A stretch of 64,000 bases of DNA, from positions 11,494,769 through 11,558,768 of the forward strand of contig CM059624.1 in assembly GCA_030435675.1 (NCBI GenBank), written 5' to 3'. Origin of the DNA: Steinernema hermaphroditum. Lineage: Eukaryota > Nematoda > Chromadorea > Rhabditida > Steinernematidae. A program made the position numbers and the translations under genes. The notes under the pieces are model-generated. The model was not told where the DNA came from. It searched no databases and saw nothing but the letters and a program-made list of their open reading frames with translations. Of the stretch, positions 29,015 through 40,277 are shown in pieces; the stretch's first letter is position 1, and each line of letters starts with the position of its first letter.

Positions 29015-29408
29015 TATCCATGGCGACAATGGAAAAATGAAATATATATGTATTTGAATGCATCGCAAACTAAATCGTGTGATGTTCCTAGGTGTGGAAT
29101 TTTTAGTTTTTTTTTTGCTTGGCGCACTAAGTCGGTCGTCGTTAGGAGCTTTACATATACCGATAGAAATTTCCTACTATCATCGGGATTTTTATCATTC
29201 ACCTCGGAGTACAAAGACAGCGCCCTAGTTGACTTCCTTAAGGCCTCCTCCAACTCCGAAGAGAAATTGAAACCCAAAGACGATGAGCTGACCAGAAACA
29301 GGGAAACATCTATCGTCAGGTGGAACAAGGCCACATGGAAATGTCCGAGGATCTCCTCGGTAGCTATAAAATATCTATCAGCGGTGTCACTGTAACACTT
29401 CAGCTAAG
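29014..29408 (-). CDS. Possible terminal exon of an unrecognised gene
   Basis: A minus-strand frame entered from an acceptor-like ttag at about 29409 stays open for about 130 codons and ends at TAA 29014-29016. Its protein-like content includes RYFIATEEILGHFHVALFHL, FNFSSELEEALRKSTRALSL and FLSVYVKLLTTTDLVRQAKK. An acceptor of this kind implies upstream exons, but I could not define any with confidence. Its stop overlaps the start codon of the next gene (TAATG). It could be a decayed gene. Confidence 0.3.
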
Positions 29409-30090
29409 TCTTTGTCGAGGGATAAGAGCACACAGTGTATCGCGTTTTGAAACGAGTCGAGTCCTTTCTTAACAGATTCTCTTTTGCCGCTAAATTGTTT
29501 ATGTGTCATCTTGTTATGTCTGCATTTGGACAAGTATAACATTACGAAAGTTCTTTAAAGTCAATGTCAGGGCTGTGCGAAAATTCTCCACCCAGTGACC
29601 GATCAACATCTTCGAAAGTCACATGAGAAGAGTGAAACCAAATTGTTCCGTCGGCGCTGCAGCGGGCGTCTCTCCGCGTTTGGTTACAGTATTACAGCGC
29701 GAACGTTCTTTAAAGAGCGACAAACCACTGAAGATGATCGATGCATGCGCTCAGCGAAGGCGACTTTTTGGCTTCGAAAAATCTTTCGTCGAAATCGCCA
29801 CCGTTGTAACATGCGTCCACGATGCACCCAATCCATCTCCACGACATCCAGTCTAGCGGAACACCTTAGGCCCTCGTCGATCACGGTCTTCGGACACACG
29901 AATCCGAAAAGCGTGTCGGTGCAGTTTCCTGTTGGCGCGTCCGAAAACGGGATCTGCTCGGCGCTCCCCCGTTTGTGCTATTTTGATCGTTTGTCTTCGT
30001 CCTCCGGGTGACCCGCGCGCTCACGCGACCGCCGATGGGGTCTCCTTGTCTTCTTCTTCCCGATCAGACGGCGCTCATGGCGTTGCGACA
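29409..30090. other. Intergenic
   Basis: Overlapping short ORFs at 29595-30011 on both strands show no domain or splice pattern. The right part is GC-rich, contains CpG-dense sequence near 29980-30080 and probably serves as promoter for the next gene. Confidence 0.4.
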
Positions 30091-33000
30091 ATGACGATGA
30101 CGCCGTACCGAGTCTCGTTCGTCTTCTGCACTCTGCTTGCACTCAGCCTCGGCGCTCCGCCGTCCAAACTCGTCAAGGTCGGTTGGGACTTTGTGCACTA
30201 AAGAGAGGGTTCGCTTTTGGAACCTTTGGATGTTATGTGGTCATCCGGATTGAAGTTTTTTTTACATTCTTTTACGATCTCTTAACGATGTTGGATCAGA
30301 TGAGGAAACGGTGATTTTCGTGATTTATTCTCTTTGCAGTTTCCTTTGCGTGTACGCTTGAAAATTTGGGTCACTTCAGAACCGCTGCTCCTTCAAGGGT
30401 GAATGGCAAATACATTAAGCCTAAACTTAACATATTTAACGGTGAACCTTTACATTTTGGCTCTGGATGTTAGCTGAGCGCGCATAAACTTCTTTATATT
30501 CTGCAAACGCGTGAAAAGCTCCCCTCACAATATCGTTGATTCGTTCTTCGCATATCAGAGCTCTCTGACACCGTAATTCCCGAACATTCCCGAAGGTAGA
30601 CTCCGAAACTGCTCGCTAATTCGATCTGCGCTTCTCCTATTACTCTCTAGCATTCTTCTAACGACAATTCTCCTGTCGCTTCTAATTTTATCCTTGTAGA
30701 GTTTTTTTCGGGCGCCCGATGACGTCGCGACGATGACGTGCCGAAATCCCACCCGCAGTAGATTTGCATTTACAGTCACACAAAAGTCAAATTACAAGAA
30801 AACTGTTGGATTTCTGAGTCGATACACTTAGACATCAGGAAAATAATGGAAAATCCATAAAAAGATGAAATGCGAAGGGCCTGTTCCAATTGGATTCTTT
30901 TTGCTTCCAGGCTAATGAGAGTTACCGGTTACAGTAGAAATATTGTAGTACTTTTGTCAAGAAACATGATCCAAAATTGCATCATACTGTTTTTTTCTTA
31001 TTCTTGAGTTCTTCTTCTTCAATTCTCGTAAACCACAAATCAATTTCCGATAAAATGCTCTCTTTATTATATGCTAAATTATGGAATTGGAATAGCACCG
31101 TTGACACGTCAGAAGAATGCAAAATTTTAAGATCAGGAACCTTTTAGCAATGCTGAATCATTCCCTTTCTTTTTTCGCTCTATTTTAAGCGTTGCACCTA
31201 TGACAGATCACATTGGCGACCGTAACTTCAAAGACCTCAATGTTGCCTTCGGAAGACGCGTCATTTTTAGATCGCATGCCAGCGGAACCCGACGCTCTCC
31301 TTCTGCGACTCCGCGTTTCCGTCGACGACGCCTTCTGCCGAGGAGCAAGAAGCGACGAACAAAGTCGTGAAGGTCAACTCGTCGACTTCTAATGAACGCG
31401 ATGGTGGGAGTGCCTCGTGCTCCACGACTAATTTTAGGCACATCCTATTTAGACGACGAACAGTCGACGAGCAAACCAGCCTCGGTGACGGAAGGGCTTT
31501 TTGCCCTCGACAAAGACACAAATGGGGGAGTGACACCGGAGAACACAACACAGGAGATCTTGGGGCTGAAGACTTTCGAGGAGACCGTCATTGAGGAGAA
31601 AGGAGGTGAGTGTCGTATGTGGGGAAAATCGGATGCGTCGGAGAATCATCAGAGCCTCGCGAGTCTCTATCTAAATAATCAGTGATACGTGGGACCCCGC
31701 AAAAATTATCCCTCTATGTATGTCATCACGCTGTTCGACATCGGCGGTCCTGGATCTTGATCCAGATTTGATTTGAGTCAATTCCAGTAACTACGCCTGC
31801 TCCTCTTCGCGTTCAAGTCCCAGACGATCCGATTCTGGAGGAACCGTTACCGCACCGGGAAACGAACGACTCTAGCGTTGAGAATCCCAACAGTAAGTGA
31901 TACGATTTAACCGATCTAGTTTGTGACGTCACGGTCAAGGTCGAGGTTAACTAAATATAGTCGTCTCGCACAAAGTACGAAATCAAAACATCAAAACACA
32001 ATGAATCGTTGTAGAAAACGAGACCACGTCAACCACAGAAATCCCTGATGATCCGATTCTCGAAGAACCTCTCAACAACAAGGAAAACGGAAGGAAAGAT
32101 CGTTCCTCCAGCGAACTGGGATCTCTTTTGAGATTGCCGAGGCCGCCGAAGAAGAAGACCGATGAGAACAGCAGCGGCGCTGAGTCCTCTGCCCAAGCAC
32201 GTGGATCCGACGTAAACAATGATTCAGTATCGAAATATTTTTGTTTTCATTTCAGCTGTTAGTAGTTCCACCTCCACTTCCTGAGCCTGACGTCACACCG
32301 CCTCCCGCTGCTTCGTCTGAGGTAGAATTCCTAAAGTTAAATCTCAGAAAAAAGCATGTAACTCTATAGCTCGCTCATCGCTCAACTTGTGCTTGACTTT
32401 TTACTTACACAGAGGATTTTTGGGAACAGGGGAAAGGAATACAACAGGGTACAATCGGCAAAAAGATAGTATCGAGGTGCAAGCCTTAAAAATAGAGTGT
32501 TCCTCCCCTTCCGGTGTCTGTCCGCCAGACATGACAGTCACTTAGTGTTCGAGATCAGTGTGAAGCGGTGGGAAAACGACCAATTGTAGAATCTGTAGAA
32601 TCAGCTTGAACAAAATGAGCTCCATTCTCTGCAGTGTTCCTCTGCGAGACAGACACCGAAGGGGTCCACATTCCGGAAAATTCTATGTTAAGTTGAAAAC
32701 GTTTTCTTAAGTCGCGACCGCCGTTTTTTTAACGAGAAGGGGAACATTTCATTGCTTCATCAACATGCAATACTTTGATAACGAGAACAAAGGAAGGGGA
32801 CACAATAATTGCCGATTATATCCTACAGAATGTAGCATTCCCCTTCCTTTCTTCCTTCCTGCAGAAGGTAATGACACAAATTTAGAACGGCACCGTACTT
32901 GTCTTCGTGAGTCAATACTGCGTCGACAACCGCGAGAGATTCGTCCGCAAATGCAAAGGCGAAATAACGATGGGCGAAGTGGAGTTCTGCAAGAGCTATC

Positions 33001-33329
33001 CGCTGGCGTGCCAGGCCACCAATCACGTCATCCCGATCATCACCTACTGCCAACGCTACTACAAGCACTACGACAAGTTCTGCGCCCGTCAGGCGCCCAC
33101 TGGCAAACTGCTCGACTTCTGCCGCGCCTTTGACCAGTTCTGTCTTCCGGAGACGGCCGACGAGAACGCCGAGCCCGGCTCAGCCTCCCCGAGCCTCAAG
33201 CGTTGCGAGGACGTGCAGGCGCAGGCGCGCCAAGTTTGCAATCCCTTCCCCCAGAAGAGCGACCAGTTCAACTTCATCCGATGCCAGCAGTTCGTGCAGC
33301 ACTGCCGAAAGTTTGTCGACTGGCAGTGA
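30091..33329 (+). CDS. Secreted protein with low-complexity middle and Cys-rich C-terminal module, 399 aa
   Basis: Seven exons join in phase: 30091-30177, 31271-31403, 31438-31605, 31788-31892, 32015-32211, 32256-32321 and 32886-33329 (TGA). The first intron is 1.09 kb, the third 182 nt and the last 564 nt. The second is only 34 nt. The signal peptide MTMTPYRVSFVFCTLLALSL is followed by a short Cys-containing part (ACQRNPTLSFCDS). A Thr/Glu/Pro/Ser-rich middle comes next, with PDDPILEEPL occurring in both exon 4 and exon 5 and a Pro-rich segment (VVPPPLPEPDVTPPP). The C-terminal 140 residues have 11-12 regularly spaced cysteines with aromatic residues (YCVDNRERFVRKCKG, ITYCQRYYKHYDKFC, CQQFVQHCRKFVDW). 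I do not recognise this module. It looks like a disulfide-stabilised helical repeat. Confidence 0.72.
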
Positions 33330-33561
33330 GACCGACGATCGCCATTGTTTTGGTGTTTTCTCTGTATATGACGCGTAAACAGATAAATGTGGTTTCTGGC
33401 TGGACTTAAAGCCGATCACGCCATGTGGCTCTTATCACTCCCTGTTTACCGACTGTGATGCTCAAGGAAATGAATCCTCTCTGGGTGGGTAACCCGGATA
33501 TCTTCAGGAAAGTGCAGGAATTTAGGCTCTCTCGCTAGTTCTTTCTTGTTTCTTCTCGCAT

Positions 33562-33685
33562 GGAGACCATTGCAAGGAGTGCCGTAAGTGTTTGAAACGA
33601 ATGCCTTTGCGAGCGTCGAATTTAGGAAATCAAAGAAGGTGGAGACGCCGGCGGCTACAACGAGAACAGCTCACAAGAAGTCTAA
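33562..33685 (+). CDS. Possible 27-aa micropeptide gene with one intron
   Basis: Exon 1 is 33562-33585 (eight codons), followed by a 40-nt intron with consensus gtaagt and tttag, and exon 2 at 33626-33685 ending TAA. The peptide METIARSAEIKEGGDAGGYN ends NSSQEV. It has no signal sequence. Splice sites are near-perfect and the joint frame is continuous, but the peptide is tiny. It could be an intron-containing non-coding transcript or the end of a larger gene. Confidence 0.35.
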
Positions 33686-34824
33686 AGCAGTGAAATGATG
33701 ATAAAAGTGTAATTCACTTATGTAACGTTTTCGGTAATAATCAGTCATCTTCAAAACCGGGGTCTTTCATTTGTATCCCCAGCGATCGGTCGGTCGGATC
33801 GTTTGCTCGCTCTCCATTGAAGCCCCATGAGTGGAGTAAGCGGTGGTTTTTGACCTTTCATGCTGCCCACAATGATCGCCCCGCTTCCAGAAGCCTGAAA
33901 CACCAGGTCATCCACTACCCAACGCCATTTTCTAAAAAATGCATCTTTGGTGTACATTCAATTTCTTGCAGAAAGATTCAATGCTTGGTATGGTGTCTAT
34001 GAGTCACCGTCGTGCTATTCAGAACGTGCACCATACAAATCCCCTGTTGCACTGCATTTCGCTGAACCATAATCCCTCTGTCCTTCCATCGAATTTCCAT
34101 AGCCGTGCAATTGAAATCTTTTCTCGCGATTTCAATCACAGAACACGTAGAGAATGCAATACTTCCTGTGAACAAGTTTCACAGTCTATCGGATTATGTA
34201 TATTGTCACCTGGTTCCGCGTTTGTCCACCGTCAACAGCTCAGTTCTACAGCAGTCAAAAGCAAATAAACAACCTAATGTAGAAGTCAGCAAATATAATT
34301 TAGCATCCAGCGCTTTATTAATTGATATCTGTTGATAATAGAGCAATGAAACAATCTTCCACAATCTTATCGCACTTAATTCAGCGCAAATTGAAGCCGA
34401 ATAAAGCCAGCCTAAACCTAGAGGCCATATAGCATGCGTATGTAACCGGAGTATCTGCATCTTCCTTGTAAATCTTGTAAAGACCATTCGTGGGGCCACT
34501 AACAACAGAAGATTCCTCGTTGCTTCCAGTTTCCACAGAAACATCTTTGTCAAAACAACATCTTTGCTTATCACCCCAAACGGTCAAATATTTTCACCCC
34601 AAACCGAACCTCGCCCTTGCAACTTCATCCGTTCAAACTCCGTTTTATGGGGACCAAAGTCCAGCGCAATCGGGGGGAACGGAGGCGAACGCCATGTGAT
34701 CGTCGGAACGTGCTCCTCTTGCATAATCGCCGTTTCGCTCCCCTCCGCCAGCCCCCCTATAAACAGCCACATGAAAACAGATCGCGTCGTGCAGTTCTAC
34801 CGCTGTCGTTCCCCGCAGCGCGCC
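33686..34824. other. Intergenic, no confident gene
   Basis: Overlapping ORFs on both strands (for example minus 34381-34587, containing SVETGSNEESSVVSG) are protein-like in places but lack starts, domains and consistent splicing. The right edge contains the promoter of the next gene. Confidence 0.4.
34757..34764 (+). promoter_or_regulatory. TATA-like box upstream of the small secreted gene
   Basis: ctataaac lies 61 bases before the ATG at 34825, in a pyrimidine-rich GC context. The spacing suits a TATA element with a short 5' UTR. Confidence 0.45.
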
Positions 34825-35025
34825 ATGAACGTTCTTCGTATCCTGCTCGTCTTCTTGGCAGTGGTGGCTTCCGCCGTCGAAGCCGTGCCTACAGCAAGCC
34901 TTCCTTCCAAAGGTACATTTTCTCCTGTTCTACAGGCTCAGCTCAGTTCAGGCGCCAAAGGCCCGATCGGTCGACCCTCCGATCCGCTCTCCGATCCCAT
35001 GCAACGATTGCACACAAAGCTGTGA
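34825..35025 (+). CDS. Small secreted peptide, up to 66 aa
   Basis: ATG 34825 to TGA 35025. The signal peptide MNVLRILLVFLAVVASAVEA is followed by a short Ser/Pro/Gly-rich mature part (IGRPSDPLSDPMQRLHTKL). A potential 39-nt in-frame intron (gtacat to gttcag, 34912-34950) would remove 13 residues, so two isoforms or a spliced form are possible. There are no cysteines. It may be a neuropeptide-like or antimicrobial-type secreted peptide, but no family motif is present. A TATA-like box lies 60 bases upstream. Confidence 0.6.
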   Translation: MNVLRILLVFLAVVASAVEAVPTASLPSKGTFSPVLQAQLSSGAKGPIGRPSDPLSDPMQRLHTKL

Positions 35026-35202
35026 GGGGAAAGTCCACTCGGAAGTGAATGTATGTTGTACATAGTGCCTTAATATTTGATCCCTCTAAGCTCTAAACGG
35101 TTTAATTATCAATATATGTACAAAGTGTCGCAATATTTACAACGTACACGCATAGAAAAGCTATTAGAAATGTGAATGAGAACTTAAAAGGGCAGAATAA
35201 CG

Positions 35203-36153
35203 TTAGTCACTTTTCTTCGAGTCGTTTCCGGTAGTCTTGTGGAATCGCTCGGCTGCTTCGGCGCTTAATTTGTTGTACACGTCCAACATTTTCGCCCTGG
35301 TCTTCTCACAGAGATCCGGAACGTCCTCTAGGGTCATCTGAAGCGGACGATATCAACATTCGAAGCCATTTCGGTGTCACTAACGCCTTTCGTTGGGATG
35401 GGGTCCATCACTTCGACGATAATATCTCCTTCTGATTTGAAGTACTTGTCCAGTTTCGAGTAAAACGGATCGTAGCTCGAAGCTACTACAGGTACAATTG
35501 GGATTTGTGCTTGCACGGCCAGGTTGAAGGCACCCTTCTTGAAAGGCAGCATGCCGCGTTCGCGATGCCTCGTACCTTCGGGGAATACCCAAACCTTCAG
35601 GTTCTTCTCCTGCATTACGTCGGAGCACTGCTTGAGCGCCGAGATACCTCCCTCGCGGCTCGATCTCTTCACGAAGATAGCGTTCGCCTGAAACAAGCAG
35701 CTTCGGGGGGCATTTCCATGGGCGACGTACCAGAAAACAGCAGATATTGAAGCCTGGAATGTATTTCAGCGAGTCCTTCATCATGCAAGTGCACTTCTCG
35801 GGCCACGTGTGTGCCATGACGAAGACGTCCAACGAGGACTGGTGGTTGCAGATAAGCACGTAGGGCGTGTCCGACTGCAGCTTCTTGCGGTTTCGCACTT
35901 CGATGTCGATGCCCATCCACTGGAACAAGAAGCGATTCACGGCCATCATGCGGGATCCGCCTTCCGTGTAGAAGTAGGACGGCAGGGCGTATATGCAGCA
36001 ATATGACGCAGTGATGAATATCGTGACGTAGAAGCCGCTTATCCGGATGTAGTATCGGGCAGTTGGCGAGACACTGTACAGGATCGCCACCAGAGAGATC
36101 AGGAGGAAGGCCGTCCAGAAGGCCGTTCCCAGTAGGCCGCACAAGCAGACCAT
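35203..36153 (-). CDS. acl: 1-acyl-sn-glycerol-3-phosphate acyltransferase (AGPAT/LPAAT), 286 aa
   Basis: Converts lysophosphatidic acid to phosphatidic acid at the ER membrane. Exons 35731-36153 (ATG 36151-36153), 35385-35687 and 35203-35337, with introns of 43 and 47 nt. N-terminal membrane helices (TAFLLISLVAILYSV; FYVTIFITASYCCIYA) precede the catalytic block I NHQSSLD at residues 103-109 (NHx4D). Next come the FVKRSSREGG block II and the substrate-binding EGTR at 178-181. The IPIVPVVASSY block IV and the family-typical C-terminal IPTKGMTLEDVPDLCEKTR follow. All key residues are present, so it should be active. Paralogs acl-1 and acl-2 exist in C. elegans; I cannot say which is orthologous. 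Confidence 0.92.
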
Positions 36154-37180
36154 CTGGAATCATATGGAGATTAAGAGATCAGTCGAAGAATACATGTTGT
36201 GCGGAGAGCAGTGTCATCGCGAGAGTGCACGGGCTGACCAGCAGGCATGTCATCGAAATCCCACGTTTTCCGTGCAGTTAGCGGACACGTCGTTATCTAG
36301 TCAGCAATAACAACGTCAATCATGACAATAAAGAACACAAGAATAGGTGATTAAACACCAAAATATGAAGCTCGACCTTCGTTCGTGATCCAATGCGCGG
36401 ATATTAGAGTATAGAAGCGGTAGAAATAGTGAATTTTCTCGTAAAATATCACAGACGAATATCACTTCTCAGATCACCGAAGGAGCGTTCTAAAAGATTC
36501 TACACTTCTACACACATCAAACAGTGAAAATACGGTAGTAGAACGCTCGAGCATCGATCCGCCGCCACAAATGTGCACTCCAGGAATGATAACGAGAGTT
36601 TAGTGGATGCCTAGAGTTCACGAACATTTCAATTGGCTCAGTGGCGCACTCAAATGGCAACAGAATAAGATTTTAGGTTTTCTTGCCAACTACTCTCTAA
36701 ACGCACAGAAAGAAATGCCGCTATTTCCAAATGACAAACAAAGCTAACAGACGCCTCCTCAGCAAAACGCATGAATCACTAGAAACACATCGAAAAATAT
36801 CGACTAATTGAACGCATTTCTCTTCAACCCGCGGCGCTTGGCCGCAAAGAACGCGCCTACAACCAAGCACCCAGTTGCTCGCAACAGCGAAATCATGCTA
36901 TGTCCGCCGTACCGGAAGCATCAATCACCCGATTGCCACAGAACGCAAAGTACGCGTTATCAGTGACCTTATCCTCTCCCGCGCTAGCAGCATACTACAG
37001 TGCAACTCCAAAGATCAAGTAGGATCGGAAGAATCACCAGATCACATGACCACTCCAAGAGCAAGTTACGAATATCCACTCGTCTTCATTCACACGGATA
37101 TCCAACGCAAGGCAACAAGAAAATAATACACTTATACAATAAATTATAACACCCAAATCTGCGGTTTTAGCTGCGCGACG
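36154..37180. other. Intergenic, about 1 kb
   Basis: AT-rich on the left. One plus-strand ORF at 36875-37126 (83 codons) lacks a domain and splice support. Nothing else is seen. Confidence 0.4.
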
Positions 37181-38665
37181 CTACGGCATTTTCAGGAGAG
37201 CTTCGTAGTCGACTTCGCCATCGGGAAGAAGTGGCACCTTCTGACCTCCGAGGCCCATTCCCTTCATCGCCATGTGCGCGAAATCGTAATTTCCGGGGGT
37301 AAAGCTGGTAGCACTACTGAAGCGGGAGATTTCGCTCTGTGGTCACATGGCGGTAAACGAAACGAACCTCGTGAGGAGCCACATGATGAAGGGTTGTGAG
37401 AAACAGATGAACAAAATGAGGTAGAGACGTCGTTTCCTTCCGGCATCGTGAGAATCGTACATCTGAGGAGAGTCCAGGATGAACGTCTTGATCGTTCTCA
37501 GCTGAAACAGAGTTACAGTAACCGCTCAGAATAGGCACATACCAGAAAGAAAACGATCGCAAACGACGTGTAGGCAAGAGTGGCGTAGTAGATCGACTTC
37601 CCACCCAACAAGAACATGAGTAGAGATAAAATCATTCTAAACCAACGAATGAACCACGCCGGAGTCGTGATAGAACCAACCCTGGATACTTGTACGTAGT
37701 GAACGCGAGTGAGTGCCACAGACTTAAAGCTTGGGAGATGTTCATCACATACTTCGTGATTAGTACGATAACATTCTCGATGATGAGATAGATCAGTGCG
37801 TTGCTAGTGAGCATGCCTAGTTGCTCGGGGGAGAAACGATTCTGTGTCCCTAGGACGAATCCGGACAGGAGGATATAGGTAACGAAGGCCATAAGGGGAA
37901 TATAGAGATCCGGCGCGTTCACATCCATGCGAGCTGGCACTGGCTCATCGGAGTTGCTGTACCGTACTGACCAGTCCTGAAGTTCCAACGATGTGAATAG
38001 GGCGCAAAGGTGAATAGTCAGCTACCTTGTGAAGGAAGGGGAAGAGTAAAATGGCGAGCTTCTTGCCAACGTAGGAATTATCGACGGCGAAGTAATACTT
38101 GAGGTGGAACGACGACAACACTTTGCTGAACTGAAAAACGAGAGATAAAATGGATCGAAGTGTATGCATGGCCCCATATGCTCAAAAAGTGGCTGAATTT
38201 CAGTGAAGTTCAGATAACGAAGCAACCGAGCCCACAAGAATCGCCATCTGGGCAGCCCACCTTTTCTTTTTGTTCTTCAGCAAACTGTCCTCCAAACTGT
38301 TTTGCTGCGTTCATCACGGAGTCGGCCATGAACTGCTGCTGGAAGCCGCCGCCCATGAATCCACTGGCGTTGCCAGCAAACGGCGCTTGCAGCTGCTGAT
38401 GCTGGGGCTGTTGGCCGTGTCCGTGCTGGGGCATCCCTCCGAACTGCGATTGCTGCTGACTGTAGTAATCCATATTCGGCACGGCGGTGGACTGTTGCCT
38501 GAAAACCGTCTTGCATGGATACATGCGCAAGTAGCACACTTACGGCTCCTGATAGTTGTATGAGTACGGCGCCTGTGGCTGCTGATGCGCATCTTGCTGC
38601 CCGTATCCGCCTTGATTCCACTGATTCGACGTGTCGCTCCAATCTCCCCAGTCTTGGCCGGACAT
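37181..38665 (-). CDS. yif-1: YIF1 homolog, ER-Golgi trafficking membrane protein, 380 aa
   Basis: Partner of YIP1 in COPII vesicle traffic. Seven exons: 38544-38665 (ATG 38663-38665), 38261-38498, 38026-38130, 37681-37976, 37543-37636, 37368-37501 and 37181-37334. The N-terminus is Gln/Gly/Tyr-rich and cytosolic (GGYGQQDAHQQPQAPYSYN), and the conserved cytosolic block YYFAVDNSYVGKKLAILLFP follows. The five-helix core is clear: PDLYIPLMAFVTYILLSGFV, ALIYLIIENVIVLITKYVM, MILSLLMFLLGGKSIYYAT, and SFAIVFFL then LRTIKTFI. The last splice is unusual: a 33-nt in-frame intron, or termination at an in-frame TGA 12 codons into it, leaving the C-terminal 51 residues (from SEISRFSSATSF) off. The start follows an acceptor (tctag) ten bases upstream. 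Confidence 0.85.
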
Positions 38666-39306
38666 TATGCCGTTTCTAGAACAGAACAACCGTAAATAAG
38701 ATGAAAGAAGAAGGGAAGACACGACATAGTCAGAATCTCGCGGAAAAGAACGATCGAAACGCGGATAAAACCGATCCACGGCGATTTCCTGTTTATCCTC
38801 GAGACGAACTCGTAAAAAGCGACATTTCAGGCGATGTGACGCGTGTTAAAAGGGTTCTCGTGGTGGGACCCCAGGGAGACGCTAGGACTGTATCACATCG
38901 TTCGCGTCTGCTGTCTGTCTGTCCAAATGTCTGTCTGCATTGGGGTTGTTCTCATCTCTGTCCCTTTCCCTCTGCAGCCCCCTCATTTATCTATCCCCTC
39001 CTTTCTGCGACCGGTGGCCGCTAGCTTCTCTTCTGCAATTGTCTGCATTCGACGGAGTCCCCACTGGTCAGTCGGTCAATAGGCATGCTTGCAAGTGGTC
39101 GGTTCCCCAATGGGAATGCTGAACTCTGGAGCCGCCCCTTGAGTGGCTCATTAATCCAGACTTGAGCCTCAACCTCACAGAACTTAAAAACTCGAAAAAA
39201 CAAAAGAAGTCGCGATGTAAAAATTGCCAAATGGTTAAAAGTTTATTCGATTCACTCAATTTGGTCCCTCGCTATGTACACGACATGAATCCACGAATCA
39301 GAACAC
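38666..39306. other. Intergenic
   Basis: Contains only short ORFs. The yif-1 promoter and the 3' UTR of the FHA gene lie here. Pyrimidine-rich around 38920-39010. Confidence 0.4.
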
Positions 39307-40277
39307 TCAGCGACTCTTACAAACATTGATGCATTTGTTGATTTTCTGCCAAACGACCTTCTTCATTCTGTGGAAGACGCCCTTCGACTTCTTCAGCTTT
39401 TTCGGGCTTCTAGTCTCCTCGTCAGAGCCCTCATCATACACCTCGTCGTAGATGGGGTCAGTTTTTTTGTCGGGACTAAACATCAAATTGGTCAAACTGC
39501 CAAACATGATTTCTCTCACCTTGGAACCTCAACTTTCGCACCTCCTTTCACCGGCGTTGGGGGAACCGACGGGAGCGAAGGGCAACTCTTCGTCTTCGAT
39601 GCGCTCGAAAGACGTTTCTGGCACTCGTAGAAGTTTTTGGCGGCGAAGGATTCATCGGAGGTGAGTCCGCCGACACTAGAGAGCGTGTAGGTGCTCTCCT
39701 GACTAGAAGCGTAGTCGAAGGCGTTGCAGTAGGGCCTCTGTCTTCTGCAGCCGTAGATGGCCGGCTGACGGAAGGCTTCTTGGATGTTTGGGACGTAGGA
39801 GTTCCTCGAGAACTGCAGGTCTGTGATGCCAAAACACACAACTGAAAAGAACTCTTAGATCGACTTTCGCTTGTGAAAACTAACTGGGCCGTCTTCCAGA
39901 GAAGATGTAGACTCTCTGATTGGGCAAAAGAAATCCGATTCTGCGGGGTTCGACCACTTTGTTTCCCACAGTGATCGCTTGGAAGCTTCTGTTGTAGATG
40001 AGGAATCGACCCGATTTCGTTCTATCCTGGGCGATTACACAGTGAACTCGGCTGATCTCGGCAAAAGTGACTTGAAGGGAGCATTCTAAAGGAAGAAGTT
40101 CACTAAACGAAGGGAACACGCTCAGAACGCACGTTTAGAGCGTCCGATGGCGATCTTAGAGTCAGAGTCCAGCTCAAAGTCGCGGATCTTGACGAAGTTC
40201 CAATTGAGCGAAGTGGCGAGGCTGATGCGGACGAACATCGTTGGCGACTCGAAGGGCAGAAGCGAAGTGGAGTCCAT
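39307..40277 (-). CDS. FHA-domain protein, 278 aa
   Basis: Four exons: 40133-40277 (ATG 40275-40277), 39885-40085, 39520-39841 and 39307-39475, with introns of 43-47 nt in phase. The N-terminal half forms an FHA phosphothreonine-binding fold. The glycine-arginine loop is SKIAIGRSKQCSLQ, and the serine/histidine signature is AEISRVHCVIAQD. The following strands include FLIYNRSFQAITVGNKVVE, with the Asn at the expected phosphopeptide-contact position. The C-terminal half is a Cys/Ser/Tyr region (YGCRRQRPYCNAFDYASSQ), then acidic (DPIYDEVYDEGSDEE) and finally basic (KKLKKSKGVFHRMKKVV). No kinase or RING domain follows, so it is a stand-alone FHA adaptor. Probably nuclear; partners unknown. Confidence 0.82.

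Noticed and set aside
36875..37126. 83-codon plus-strand ORF
   Set aside because: No recognisable features, no acceptor near the start, composition of non-coding DNA.
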